Shown: positions 1 through 10,821 of the stretch, one piece after another | Layout of the letters: every line of letters starts with the position of its first letter | How positions within the stretch are numbered: position 1 is the stretch's first letter | Assembly: GCA_022592435.1 (NCBI GenBank) | Contig: JABYQS010000146.1 | Span: 1-64,000 of the forward strand | Reading direction: 5' to 3' | Source of the DNA: Cerioporus squamosus | Lineage: Eukaryota; Basidiomycota; Agaricomycetes; Polyporales; Polyporaceae | Length of the DNA stretch: 64,000 bases | The notes under the pieces: generated by a model | The model's input: only the letters and a program-made list of their open reading frames with translations | What the model was told of the DNA's origin: nothing | Databases searched by the model: none | Position numbers and translations under genes: made by a program

Positions 1-1337
1 GGTCTTCTCTTCCAGCATTCCACTGCGCCCTCCCGGGAGTGGCATCCAGATCTGTTCTGCAACCCGAGCTCATTGTTCCCGAACTGAAGAGTTTCTGCAC
101 GTCCAGCACTCGCAAATTCAGCACACCGAGTACGCTCGATCCCGATTCCCTGCCATCGCAGAACGAAGCAGGATGCATGCTACGGACATCTCGCATATAC
201 CCGGCATACAGAGACATGGCTCCCGGTCTCCCGATCCCAGTCCAGTATCATTCTTTATTCCCTTGTCCCTGGCGCTGCGTCGGATCGCCCGAGCATAGCT
301 TACGCTTCCGCCATACTTACAAGAAGATGTTTTACACCCGTCTTCTGGGCTCTGGCGGCAAGCTGAGCTTTCCAATGCCGTGGCGGGTGTCCGCCGCAGG
401 ACAAGGGCATTCACCCTGCTTCATAGGAGCATACTATGTCGCTTTCAAGCTCCTTCCACCCAAGATGAAGCTAATGCACTCAGTATCGCGCTGAGCATTG
501 AGCAAGTGTGCACGAGCAAGAACTACCTCGAGCTCGAGGCGGCATGCGCATACACCGCTCCGGGCCTGAATGTGAATTGTTCCTGAAGAGCCAAGATTTC
601 CCAAGCCTCGGAGTCTAGGCTTGTGAAGTATGCCATCATCATGCCGCGTTGCTATCCGTCGGGTGCTTGTAACGGCTCTCCAAAAGTTCGGACTCAGTGC
701 TAAGCAGACTAGGACCGAAGTCATGGTATCCTCGCTGTCGCTGTCTGCACCTCAGGCCGGGCATACATCTACTGAATGAAAGTGCCTCTCGAGATTAAGG
801 GTCGACAAGATCCAAGGACACGGACTCGGACTCGGACTTGGAGTTGAGCATCTCCGGGTACACCGATTCATCTCGCAAGAAACTACGCTTGTGCTGCGAT
901 GCGACGTGGACGGAGGGCCAGTGCACCGTCTTCTGCCAAGCGAAATTGCACACAGGCTCGATACGATGTGGACGGAGCAAGAAGCCTGCTCGTCGACTGA
1001 CCTGTCCACACAACCTACTCCTTCCCATTTCTAGCACGAGCTGGTAGCTGGTAGGGTATACGAGCATCGAGTACATGGCTGCGGCTCCTGGACTTGGAGG
1101 GAAACCTCGACGCGTACATGGGAGACATAACCCCACGCTCGCAGCTTTGTTCTTCCCGTGCTTGGCACGCTGTCGCTCGGATCGCCCGAGCAGACATCGC
1201 TCGTTTACGCGGAGCTGTCTCAGCCACCTCCCTGGGTCCCAACGGCAAAACGCGGCCAAGACGTATACAGCGGGTCTCACGGTAAATGAAAATAGATGTA
1301 TCCTCGAGACATGACGGCAGCATGACACAGTACTACT

Positions 1338-1499
1338 GCAACCCTCGAGGCGCAACTTGAAGCTGCCAGCTATAAGCACTGGCAGCAGACATGCACGCAG
1401 AACGACGCTCGCCAAGTCTCCGGCCCTCTGAGCTCTGCACAAACAGACGATGGTACCAGAATGCTGAGCACAGCCGTACGAAGCAATCATGACGCATAG
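1338..1499 (+). other. possible coding exon, unrecognised
   Basis: An open stretch of 53 codons ending in TAG has protein-like composition (it begins ATLEAQLEAASYKHWQQ, helix-forming and coiled-coil-like), but no ATG and no clear splice partner was found. About 150 bases upstream another open stretch (around 1090-1285) reads with a helical, Ala/Arg-rich composition. A 13-base string (gatcgcccgagca) is shared between about 280 and 1180, so this part may hold two diverged copies of one decayed gene. No family is recognised. The rest of 1-1700 shows no other supportable gene. Confidence 0.2.
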
Positions 1500-1754
1500 T
1501 AAACGGAACTCCCGCATAGCCGCGTAAGACGTGCGCGTAGACGAGACCCAAGCCTGTGGATACGACGCGTACCACGGCGCATCTCCTCTGTTTTCCCGAG
1601 CTCTCACCCCAATCCCCAGCGACGCCAAGACACGGTCAGCGGGCGGCGGCCCCGCTGCCCGCTTCCTACACATTATGTGAATGCGGATGACTGAGCCATG
1701 CGCCGAGAGCCGAGGGCGCGCGTGAGCTTCGGACTTGGCGGTGTGGAGGAGCGG

Positions 1755-1762
1755 TATATATA
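1755..1762 (+). promoter_or_regulatory. TATA box
   Basis: The sequence TATATATA stands upstream of a pyrimidine-rich leader and of the signal-peptide-like stretch at about 1868-1925. It suggests a promoter for a small secreted protein gene whose start codon is missing. Confidence 0.4.
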
Positions 1763-1867
1763 CTAGGTCGGCGGGCTTGGTGTTCTGTACTCACCTTGTC
1801 GTCTGCTCCCGCTCCGCCATCCGGTCCGTGCAGTCGTCTCCGCTCCCTCTCTCTGCCTTCGCCTGTG

Positions 1868-2080
1868 GCACCCTCTACTGTGCAGCTGCCATCCTCGCCG
1901 TCGTCGCCATCGCTGCCCACGCGGACTTCACGCCAGGCTCGGAGCGTGCATGCAAGAATGGGGATGGCGGGTTCTTCAGGACGGTATGTCTTGTGTCCCA
2001 TCTTGGCATGTGTTCCCCAGTACTCACTTGATGCACAGTACAGCCCGTCCCCTGCGCATTCGGGATTGGTATGGGTGAGT
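1868..2080 (+). pseudogene. small secreted protein remnant without ATG
   Basis: A frame reads LYCAAAILAVVAIAAHA, which looks like the hydrophobic core and cleavage site of a signal peptide. It is followed by a short segment with Cys (ERACKNGDGGFFRT), a good intron (donor GTATGTCT at about 1983; acceptor CAG or TACAG around 2038-2045) and, with the second acceptor, PVPCAFGIG. No ATG precedes the hydrophobic segment between the TATA box and the segment. Either the start codon has been lost, it is an upstream exon, or the reading is spurious. The layout (TATA, signal peptide, intron, short Cys segment) matches the other small secreted genes in the window. Confidence 0.25.
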
Positions 2081-2779
2081 CGAGCTTTGTTTTGAGGACC
2101 GCACACGTGGTGCTCCCAGGCTAGATTGAGCGCACGGTCGAGTCTCCGGCTGTCCGCGGCTGTTCAGCACTCGTCAGGGTCGATCATCCGTTGCCCGGGT
2201 GCCGGCGGGCGTCGTCTAGCAGTCGTGTCTGAGTTTGCCTGTGCGGGTTGCTGGGCACTGTCGCAAGAAGCCCGATGCGTGCGGGCATCGTTGAGGGGAG
2301 ATTCATAGTAACTGTGGACCTCGTTGTGTGTATTAGCATACGAGCACCGTCTGTAATGTGTCAGGAGAGCATGGAACTGAAAGACGACATGGTTGCAGTC
2401 GTTGCGGGGTGCCGTACTGCGGAGCGAGCAGAGCAGGCAGAGAACAAGAGTTGCACCAGACTGAGCGACGAAGACATTTCCACTCAGCGACCGGTGCCGG
2501 GAAGCACTCCCGTAGTCGATGAACACCGCGAAACTGCATCTGCATAGCATCCCGATAAGCACAAAGCTCAGACGACCGCGCGTTCAAGCTCCGTTCTGTC
2601 AGTGCGTTGACCACTTCAACGTCGGCTCGTCTGAACATGAGTTGGCTGAAGAGCCAGATGATGGTCAGCCACACTGCTGCACGGGGGCCTGACGCGGGCA
2701 AGTAAGCACTTATCCGAGGACGAACTCCAATCGGAAGACATGGCGGCACGGTACTTATCGCCCCTCCATCTGCGACGTG

Positions 2780-2872
2780 GTCTCGTACCCAGACGTGCGA
2801 GTGAGAAGTCGCACCCCACCACCGCACTTACTCGGACGTCTGGGGCATTTCCCCCCTACCCTCCACCTTCCC
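2780..2872 (+). repeat. left inverted-repeat arm
   Basis: It begins GTCTCGTACCCAGACGTGCG and ends in CCTACCCTCCACCTTCCC. It pairs with the reverse complement of 3350-3443 with only a few mismatches or one-base gaps. Confidence 0.7.
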
Positions 2873-3349
2873 GTTTTTGGGAATGATCACGGTCACACCT
2901 CTGATTGACGCTCGCTTACATGCCTGTTATGGTGAACGGTGATCTTGGTGAGCGGTCCTCTTTGACCCATCCATTGCACTCAATAAACCGTCAAGAGCAC
3001 CTCTGTTCATTCTAAACGTCAGGAATGTGAGCGTTCTGTGTCAGGTAGAGAGAATATCGCAAAATACCCTGACAAGGGCTTCCCCGAGCTTCCTATGTGA
3101 TCAGGAAGTCCTGTACGCACATATTCCGCATGTGCGCCTCTCTTGGGCTCCCCATGTTAGAGAGTGGGCTAGCACCTTTTCTGTGTATTGCTTTGAGGCT
3201 CTGGCTGCAACAGATAGGTAGTAACTCTGTGCAATAAAGGCAAGCTATGGACAGACGTCGCATCTACGAGCGCTGCAACGAGATAATCAAGAGATGAGAC
3301 GCAAAAGCTAATCTCATCAACTCCGTGACCGTGACGGAATTTCAAATAG

Positions 3350-3443
3350 GGGAAGGTAGGAGGGTAGGGGGGAAATGCCCCAGACGTCCGAGTAAGTGCG
3401 GGTGGTGGGGTGCGACTCTCACTCGCACGTCTGGGTACGAGAC
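3350..3443 (-). repeat. right inverted-repeat arm
   Basis: This is the reverse-complement partner of 2780-2872. It reads GGGAAGGTAGGAGGG at its inner end and CCAGACGT..CGAGT motifs at both ends. Confidence 0.7.
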
Positions 3444-4603
3444 CCACTTCAACGAAGCAACCACCGACATCGTCCGAAGTGACGCGCACACAGCCTCTGC
3501 GGAACGCGCCGCCGGGTTCGGTAAGTAGTGCGAAGGGCGAAGTTTGAGCTGCACCCGGCCATCGACGGCGACGTGTTGCGGGTGGCACGGCGAGCTGAGA
3601 AGGTCAGCATGCCCAGACGGATGCATATGGGCGCACCTCCATCCCCAAGGCGTGCGTGCGTCTCGTCTGCGGCCCGCGTCTTCGCTCATCGCCCGGTGTT
3701 CCTCGTCGCGGCATGCGCACCCGGAGCTCGTCGGAGTGCGTGCTCGAGGAGCTCTGCAGACTGCGGGCACTCAGACGTGTGCGTGCGCGTTGGGGACATC
3801 CGCTTGCATGGCCCGAGCAGGGGATCGTCCCGCACATGGGTTATGAGCGGCGGAGGCGGTACTCGGGGTGGCACCTAGTCTGCGTCGATCTTCAGCCGCA
3901 GTGCGACGGGTTTTCGGACGGGGGCAGCGTGAACGCGCTCAAGCGGATGCGGGGAGTTGTACACGACCTGAACAGCAACCCACGTGCTCGGAGCGGCTAT
4001 ACGTAGGGCTACGCAGGAGCATGGCAGAATTCGAGGATGCGGAGTGCCGGCAGCATCGCGCGACGCGTGAGCGACAATGGTACCGGTGCTGTAGAGGCGC
4101 ACCATCGCGATATGTATTGGAGAACGCGCGTGCGTACTGCCCGACGGCGTGAGGATGCAGAAGGCGGCCTGCTTGAAGTCGAGATGCTGCTGCGTGGCGC
4201 GGTCGCTCCAGGTGCGGTCACACGGAGAGAGCAGAGGAGGCGGCGAGCGAGGGTCCCTGGAGGCAGAGCTCAGTGCAGCAGACGCGCAGAACGCGAGTGG
4301 ACACAGACGCAGCGTGGAGGGCGTCGAGGAGAGGCGGAAAGCTCATGGGCGAGCGGTGCTGTGCGACTGGGCGAGAGGACAACGACAGAGGCAGAATGAG
4401 GCAGGAGAGGGACACGGCTGCAGAACGCGTGCGGGACAGAGCTCGAGCTTGTCCCGACGAGGCGCGAGTCGCCCACCGGGCTTGGACGCGGGCCGGGGCC
4501 GGGCGCTGGCTGTCAAAGAGGGGCGGGCTGTGCAGACGGGCAGGTCGCTGTGTGCGGCGTGGGCGGGCTCTGCTCTCTCTCTCCCTCCGTGCTCGCTGCT
4601 GCG

Positions 4604-7600
4604 ATGGCCGCCGTCGCTGCCCGCTCCTTCTGGTCTGCCCCCGACCCCGACGACCCGCTCTCCAAGGCCCTCCAGCCGCCGATCGACGAGACCCCCGAGG
4701 AGCGCGCTGCCCGCCTCCGCGAGCTCGAGGACGCTGCCCGGGTCTCGCGCGAGATCGACGACGAGATTGCGGTCTCCCGCCGCGCGTACGAACGCAGGAA
4801 GAAGGCGATCAAGATACTCCTCCTCGGTGCGTCCCCTCCTCGAGTCTCTGCCCGCTGCCCGCCGACGTCCCCCAGGCCAGGCCGAGTCCGGCAAGAGCAC
4901 GACCCTCAAGAGTGCGTCCTCGTCCCCTCTCTCCCGTGTCCTGCTCTGCTCACGCCCCGCAGACTTCCAGCTCGCGTTCTCGCCCCAGCACTTCCACAAG
5001 GAGCGCGCCGCCTGGAAGACCATCATCCAGCTCAACCTCATCAGGTCAGTCCTCGTGCATACACCCGCTTCGCGTCCCCACACCGCCCCGTCACGTCCTG
5101 GCTCTCCTGCACACGGGGTGTCGTCGCCCTCTGGCACTGGACTCTGCGAGACGGGTCTCCCAGTCCACTCGTGCTCTCCCTGCCTGTAGCTCTTCACGAC
5201 ACACGCCCGCGATCTGTGTCTGCCCATAGTTTCTGTCCTGCTACTTCCTCCACTCTCCCCTGCGTTCACCAGCAGCTAACCGTCCGTCTCCGTTTTCAGA
5301 AACATCAAACGGCTGCTCGAGATCCTGCAGGAAGAATGGGAGTCGTCGCTGCAAACGACGACGCCGTCCTCGATCGCAAAGGGCAAGGGCGTCGCTGGCC
5401 GCACGCCGTCGTCGCCCGGGGTGCGCTTCTCGACGTCCCCGCTGAACGACAACCACCGACGAATTCGCATGCGCCTCTCCGCGCTGCTCCCGATCGAGGC
5501 CGAGCTCATGCGCAAGCTGATGCCCGACGGCGGCGCGGCGGACCGCGACGTGTGTGTCGCGCGGGCAGCGGGTGGAAGGGCATCCTGACCGCGATCAACG
5601 CGAACACGAGCACGGTGCTCCCCGAGAAGCCGCCGCTCGTGCTCGTGTCCGCGATGAAGGGTGCGCAGTCCCGGCCGAGTACGGGCGACGCGCGGTTCAA
5701 GGACAACCCGACGGCGGTGCTTGCTGCGTGCCGGGACGACATCGTCACGCTGTGGGAGGACGCGATCGTCCAGGGCGTGCTCAAGAAGCAGAACGCGCGC
5801 ATACAGGATATGCCGGGGTTGTGAGTGTCTTGCATCTGCTCTGCCTGTGGTTGTTTGCTGACCACGCACGCAGCTTCTTGAACGACGCGGGGCGGATCGC
5901 GGTTATGAACTACGAGCCCACGGATGGTGCGTCCACCGTCTATCCGCACTGCGCCTTTCTCACAGCAGGCTAGACGACATCGTACGCGCACGCGTACGTA
6001 CGCTCGGCGTCGAGGAGCACCACTTCACCATGGAGGGCGGTACGTCCCAGGCCTTCCAGACTCGAGAGCCCATCTCGATGCTCACGCGCTCGCACAGGTG
6101 CGCTCCCGGGAACGGAGTGGTACATCTACGACGTCGGCGGGAGCCGGAGCGTTGTACGTCCGCTCCCTCTTGCTTTGCTGCGCCTGCCGTGTGCCCGTGT
6201 GCTGACGTCCTCGCTCCCGGCAGCGACAACACTGGATCCCGTTCTTCGACGACGTACAGGCGATCATCTTCCTCGCGCCGCTCGCGTTCAACCTCGTGCT
6301 CGAGGAGGACCCGAAGGTGAACCGGCTCGAGGACTCGATCACGCTCTGGCGCCAGGTGTGCGAGAACACGCTGCTCGCGAAGACGACGCTCATACTGTTC
6401 TTGAACAAGGTGCGTGTCTTGTCCGTGTTCGCAGATCGCAGCTCGCTCGTGGCGGCGGCCTCTCCGCTGCTTTGTTGGCCCGGGATGCGTGCGCTCCGTG
6501 TCGCGGTCGGATCGTTGTGTCTGCGCTCTAGTTCCTGTCCACCCTCCCCGTCCACAACTTCGCGGACCTGTGTTTACGCCATGGCTGCGGTGGCCTTAAG
6601 GTGCTGGCGTCCAGTGCATGCTCTCGCTTGCACACGTTGCTTCCCGTATGCCCACCCCAAACGGGCTCTGGACAGCTCGGCCTGACAGGGAGTCTTGCTC
6701 GTATGCCTGGTCGCGTTGTTGAGGTCTCTACTCGCAGTCTCTGGCTGGTGGGTGTTCGGGCGTCCGCCATACGGCAATTCGGCCACCCGGTTTGCCTGGC
6801 GTCCCGACGCGCAGTCAACGATGGCATGACGGGATGCTCAGTTGTCCCTTGTCTGCATGCAATTTTTCAGGCCCTTGTTCGTGTTCTTGTCCGATCTTTG
6901 TTCCCTCCGAGGGATCGGACCTCTAGCTGCGGGTCGTGGACTGCGCTGGCCGCTCTGGATGTGAACTCACGCGCTCATTTTCCGACGTATGCATCCACAG
7001 ATGGACATCCTGCAAGCTACCCTCGCTGCGAATATCCGCGTCGTCAAGTATGTGCCCTCCTATGGCGACCAGCCGAACGAGATCACGCACGTCACAAAGT
7101 GTGCGTCGCTCCTATTCTTCTTCCCTTCTCCTGTCTTAGGATTGACTGTGTGCGCGCGTGTAGACTTCAGGGACAAGTTCCGCGGGTATCACGTACGTAT
7201 GATCTGCAGGGTTCGTGCAAGTGGGGTGGGATGCTGACGGCAGAACAACAGAAACGATTGTCGCCGAAGCCGCGCCCGTTCTACTGGCATGAGACCTCCG
7301 TCATCGTGCGTGTCCTGTGATTCCGTCCTCTCCTTCCTCCACGCAGTCACTCTTCCCCATGCTCTCCATCTCTCCGCTCTTCCGCCTCCCATCTTGGATG
7401 TCGTCCCCCCATTCGCGTTGATGCTGACGGACTATCTTGGATTACGACAGGACACACGCGCGACGGCTGCGATCCTCGTGGGCGGTGAGTGCTAACCTCC
7501 TTCTGCCGGGCATTGTGTCCGATATGGCAAGCTTGCTGATCATGCTATCTGTTTCTAATCCGCTCTGGCTTCTTGCCTTCCTCGGCGCGCGATGGGTGAT

Positions 7601-7858
7601 CTCGGCTGTCGTCGTCCATGGTTCCTTCCTCGGTGCTCGTCGGTCGGTCGCAACTGCAATTGCACCCCCGATCTTCGTCACTTGCCACTGCACCCTCGCT
7701 TCCCCATCTCTATCTTCCTCGACCGCCACCATATCCCCGGATACCCATCTTCGATCTTCGGCGGTTGCTGACGCCTCGACGTTCATCTTCCATCCTGCCG
7801 GCGTCCAGTTCGCGAGGGTATCCTCCGAGCGCATCTCCAGAGCGTCAACGTCATCTGA
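4604..7858 (+). CDS. atypical G-protein alpha subunit (13 exons, one apparent frameshift)
   Basis: Exons read by eye: 4604-4826, 4876-4911, 4963-5044, 5300-5820, 5874-5926, 5974-6039, 6098-6153, 6224-6409, 7001-7100, 7164-7192, 7252-7305, 7451-7484 and 7809-7858. They sum to 1490 nt, exactly one base short of 497 codons. The frame breaks near 5551-5556, where one inserted base restores a continuous protein of about 496 aa. G-alpha landmarks: P-loop GQAESGKST (about 75-83), PGFFLND, switch II DVGGSRS (about 339-345) and NKMD (407-410). Family knowledge: G-alpha subunits are usually about 355 aa, read DVGGQR and often start with a myristoylation signal. Here the catalytic Gln is Ser, the start is MAAVAARS, and a low-complexity insert sits in the helical domain. 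I infer membrane-associated signalling with slow or no GTP hydrolysis. A CT-rich leader (4568-4590) precedes the ATG. The frameshift may be a consensus error. Confidence 0.85.
6410..7000 (+). other. unusually long intron of the G-alpha gene
   Basis: This 591-bp intron separates the exon ending LFLNK from the exon starting MDIL, so it splits the NKxD guanine-recognition motif. Donor GTGCGTGT and acceptor CCACAG are good. Most introns in the window are 45-90 bp; the introns at 5045-5299 (255 bp) and 7485-7808 (324 bp) are also long. Nothing recognisable was seen inside. Confidence 0.6.
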
Positions 7859-8370
7859 AGGGGCGACCTCGGCGCCCTGTTCACGTCCCACCATGCCGCC
7901 AGATCCTCACCACTGCCGTGATCTACAGTCAATAATCGGAAGTATACGATCGCGAAGCGCCAGCCCAGCGCTGGTGCGCATCTCGACTCCCCCAGCTCGC
8001 CCGGACCCGTGGAACGTCATACACATACCCTACGCATGCTGCATACACCCCGGATGTACCTCACCGTCGCTGCCCGGTGCCCGTTGCTGTTGTAACCCCT
8101 ATCCGTCTGTCTGCTCTGCCATTCTGCATTCCTGTCCTGTATACACTATTCGCGCTCTCCCCGTCCTCGACTCGAGAGGCGGCGGATGCCCGCGACTATT
8201 TACTGGCGCCCTCCATCGTGGGGACCCTCACTCTTCTTCCTCTGTACATTCGGAATGTTGACGCGCCCCCGTCGATCTTGTTCCTCTGCTTGTTTCTCGT
8301 CGCTCACGATGTGACGGAGCGCTGATCTCCAATAGAGCCCTCCCTGCCTTCTTGTACCGCTGCTGCTGTC

Positions 8371-8396
8371 CTGCCACCTGCCACCTGCCACCTGCC
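8371..8396. repeat. 7-bp tandem repeat (CTGCCAC)
   Basis: Three full copies of CTGCCAC are followed by a partial fourth. Confidence 0.9.
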
Positions 8397-8540
8397 TTGT
8401 ATCTCTATATATTATTGTGCGTACGTACGGCCGGTCATACGCTATTGGCTAATTGTAATTCGGGTTCGAGTTCCGCTGCTCTGCCGCTAGCGCTGTTCGA
8501 GTTGTTTGTCATTCGTCGGACACAGCCTCCTTGCAGCTGG

Positions 8541-8562
8541 CATGATGCATGATGCATGATGC
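8541..8562. repeat. 7-bp tandem repeat (CATGATG)
   Basis: Three tandem copies of CATGATG plus one base, in a locally palindromic ATGCAT-rich stretch. Confidence 0.9.
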
Positions 8563-10563
8563 CACCATGCATGCAGATCATACCACATAGGATGCGGGAT
8601 GCGGGACGGGCGATGGGCAATGGAAACGCGCTGAGCAGCACCGTCGTTCGCGGGTCACCGGTCATCCGGGACCATACATGATGAGCATACTCATCAGTAC
8701 TCAGAAGTTGGCTGTGCTTGGACCGATATCGCGCCGTGGCCCACTCTCGCTCGTCGCGCTCAGTCCCGGCGGCCGGCCCCCGAACCTTGTCAAGGTGAGG
8801 ACTCAAGCTCAAGAGCCTGAGCTCTCCGAAGGGCAAGAGAAGCTCCATCGACCCGAAGCCACCTATATCAGTCGCATGCTGCTATCACAGCCAGCGTCCG
8901 TTCAAGCGTTCATGTTCGCGTTCGCGTTCGTACGTTCGCCATCCGCAGACACATGCCAGCCTTCGTGATGACGGTCGCCACGGAGCCGCAGATGCGCGCC
9001 CATCTCACGCGGGGTTCGGGTCGGTTCGGGGTTCGGGACTTCCTGCCTTCCAAACGCAAGGTCGCCGTGCCGTCCAGCATGTGCACGTCGACGGCCTGTC
9101 AGCTAGCTCGAACTCAAAGCTTCGCAGTCCGGAACTCGGCGGCGCGATCCGCAGGAGGCTGTGTGCACTTCCTGCTTCGTCGCACTTTGAGGGCTGATGC
9201 TGGGCAGTACTCCCGCAGCTCGACAGTCGGAAGTAGATGGCATGGGCCGGCAGGCTCCCTGGGGCTCGCCACGATGCCAGCGCTCGAGCCCCACTCGAGC
9301 TTCTGGCCCGTCGGCCCAGTCGAAGAGGAGCTGACGGGATGGTTAGCGTAACGGTATAGGGGAGAGAGACAAGCAGCCGGAAACGACTTACTGCTTTGAT
9401 CAGCAAGGGCTTCTTCTTCCGTTCGATCGTTCTCATGGGTGTGAACTTGAACGCGCGGTCGTCCACGCTTCGTGTCCATCGCAGATACTTATCGATGGAG
9501 CGGGAGCATTTCCTGGCGCCGGTCCCAGTCGCCGAGCAGAAGCGTCTTGCAGCCGGGTAAGATTGAGATCTGCCTGCCACCAGCGTCGACTCCGAGAGAA
9601 AAGGCTGAGGAGGCGGCGATTGCGAGCAGATGGGGTCGTCATGTTCTTCAAGGGTCTTGGGTCGCAGGTCGCTGAAAGCGGCTCGGCGTAGTACACGACG
9701 AGGCCATGTTTAGAGCGCGGAGAGTTCGAGCATGGATGCGGATGCAGTCACTGGGTCAGTCCCATGGTGACTTCTAGCCAGGAATCTGCTTCTACGATGT
9801 GATCGTCAATTTATCGCACGGTACATACACTCACCTGTGCGCTCTCTCCGGGGGAACCACGAGAACCTGATCCGAGGGGTCACTTCTGCATGATCTCGTC
9901 GGGGAACGCGTGCTCCTGTGGCTGCGAACAGGAGGAATGCATCCGCGGCTTCGGGACATGGGAGGACAGTCGCTCTTGCCGACGCGTCGACTGTGATCTT
10001 CAGGGGGAGTTCAGGGAGAAGCAGGCGGGCAGACAGATGGTGGCGGTTTAGCATGAAAGCTGACACGAAGTGAGCACATGATGAATCGCCACCAAGAGAT
10101 GTTGACATGTTCAGAGGATAGGGAAGTCAATGATATTGCGTCGATGACTCTCAGATAACTCTCTTCGCGAGCGAAGGTCATAGATGAACACACTAGACCA
10201 CATGCGCCGCGTCATGTTTCTCGGGGTACACTTCAGCTGTCATGGCACGTCAGGCGTCTGCAACATCTGACGGAATACGCAGACATAACTCTGAGGTGCA
10301 TGAAATCAGCACACCGCGAACGCCATAGTTTTCGCCTCCGGCTTGCCCTGGTAACTACGCATGTGAGGGAAACCGGTCGTGCGCCATGTAGTATTTGCCA
10401 GTGGTACTGAATCCTGACCTTGCGATTACGCTCCTTCCCCCTAGGTTCTATTTGCTTGCTGAGTATTCAGAAGTCGGATAGTCATGGCGAGATGCTCAGC
10501 AAGCGGAGGTATTGTCGTGGTTCGGGAGAGACTCGGGCGCGGGGCGCTCATCACAGGCGCGTC

Positions 10564-10586
10564 CCGTCACGGGGTGACGGACGCGT
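10564..10586. promoter_or_regulatory. inverted repeat plus ACGCGT box upstream of the coiled-coil gene
   Basis: CCGTCAC-ggg-GTGACGG forms a 7-bp-arm inverted repeat, directly followed by ACGCGT, the MluI cell-cycle box bound by MBF in yeasts. It lies about 240 bp upstream of the ATG at 10,822. The core CGTCACGG also occurs upstream of the paralogue on the other strand (27,449-27,456). Function is inferred only. Confidence 0.35.
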
Positions 10587-10821
10587 CAGTCACAATTAGG
10601 ATCAAGCATGCGTGTCACGCTGCTCTCCGCCACCACCACCCACCACCACCCTCCTCTGCTTCCTCTCCCAGCCACGGTTTTCAGCTCACACACACTAAGA
10701 CTCAGACGGGCTCTCGATATTTCTGCTGAAAACTTGCACATCACCCCGGTGACCCTCTTGTCGTCGCTTCCTCCGACAAGCCCCGCATTTCCTATAACCA
10801 CCCTGCTGGTTCCGGCACACC

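Larger units (their letters stand above)
2780..3443. mobile_element. MITE-like element with long terminal inverted repeats
   Basis: Two arms of about 93 bp lie in inverted orientation 477 bp apart. By eye they match at nearly every position except a few single-base differences and gaps. Weaker similarity continues inward (both contain CACGGTCAC). Each arm is itself an imperfect hairpin because CCAGACGT-n-CGAGT occurs near both of its ends in opposite orientations. The interior has no convincing ORF. This is the structure of a non-autonomous DNA transposon; the superfamily and a target-site duplication could not be identified. Confidence 0.65.
7859..10821. other. intergenic region without a supportable gene
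   Basis: It holds the G-alpha 3' flank, two 7-bp microsatellite-like repeats and, on the minus strand between about 10,180 and 9,000, open stretches of protein-like composition (for example a frame starting MTFAREESYLRVIDAISL at about 10,178). The stretches shift frame and could not be joined into one protein. A decayed or mis-sequenced minus-strand gene is possible; no family is recognised. Confidence 0.4.

Noticed and set aside
8455..8485. GGGTTCGAGTTCC resembling a tRNA T-arm
   Set aside because: No acceptor, D-arm or anticodon arm around it.
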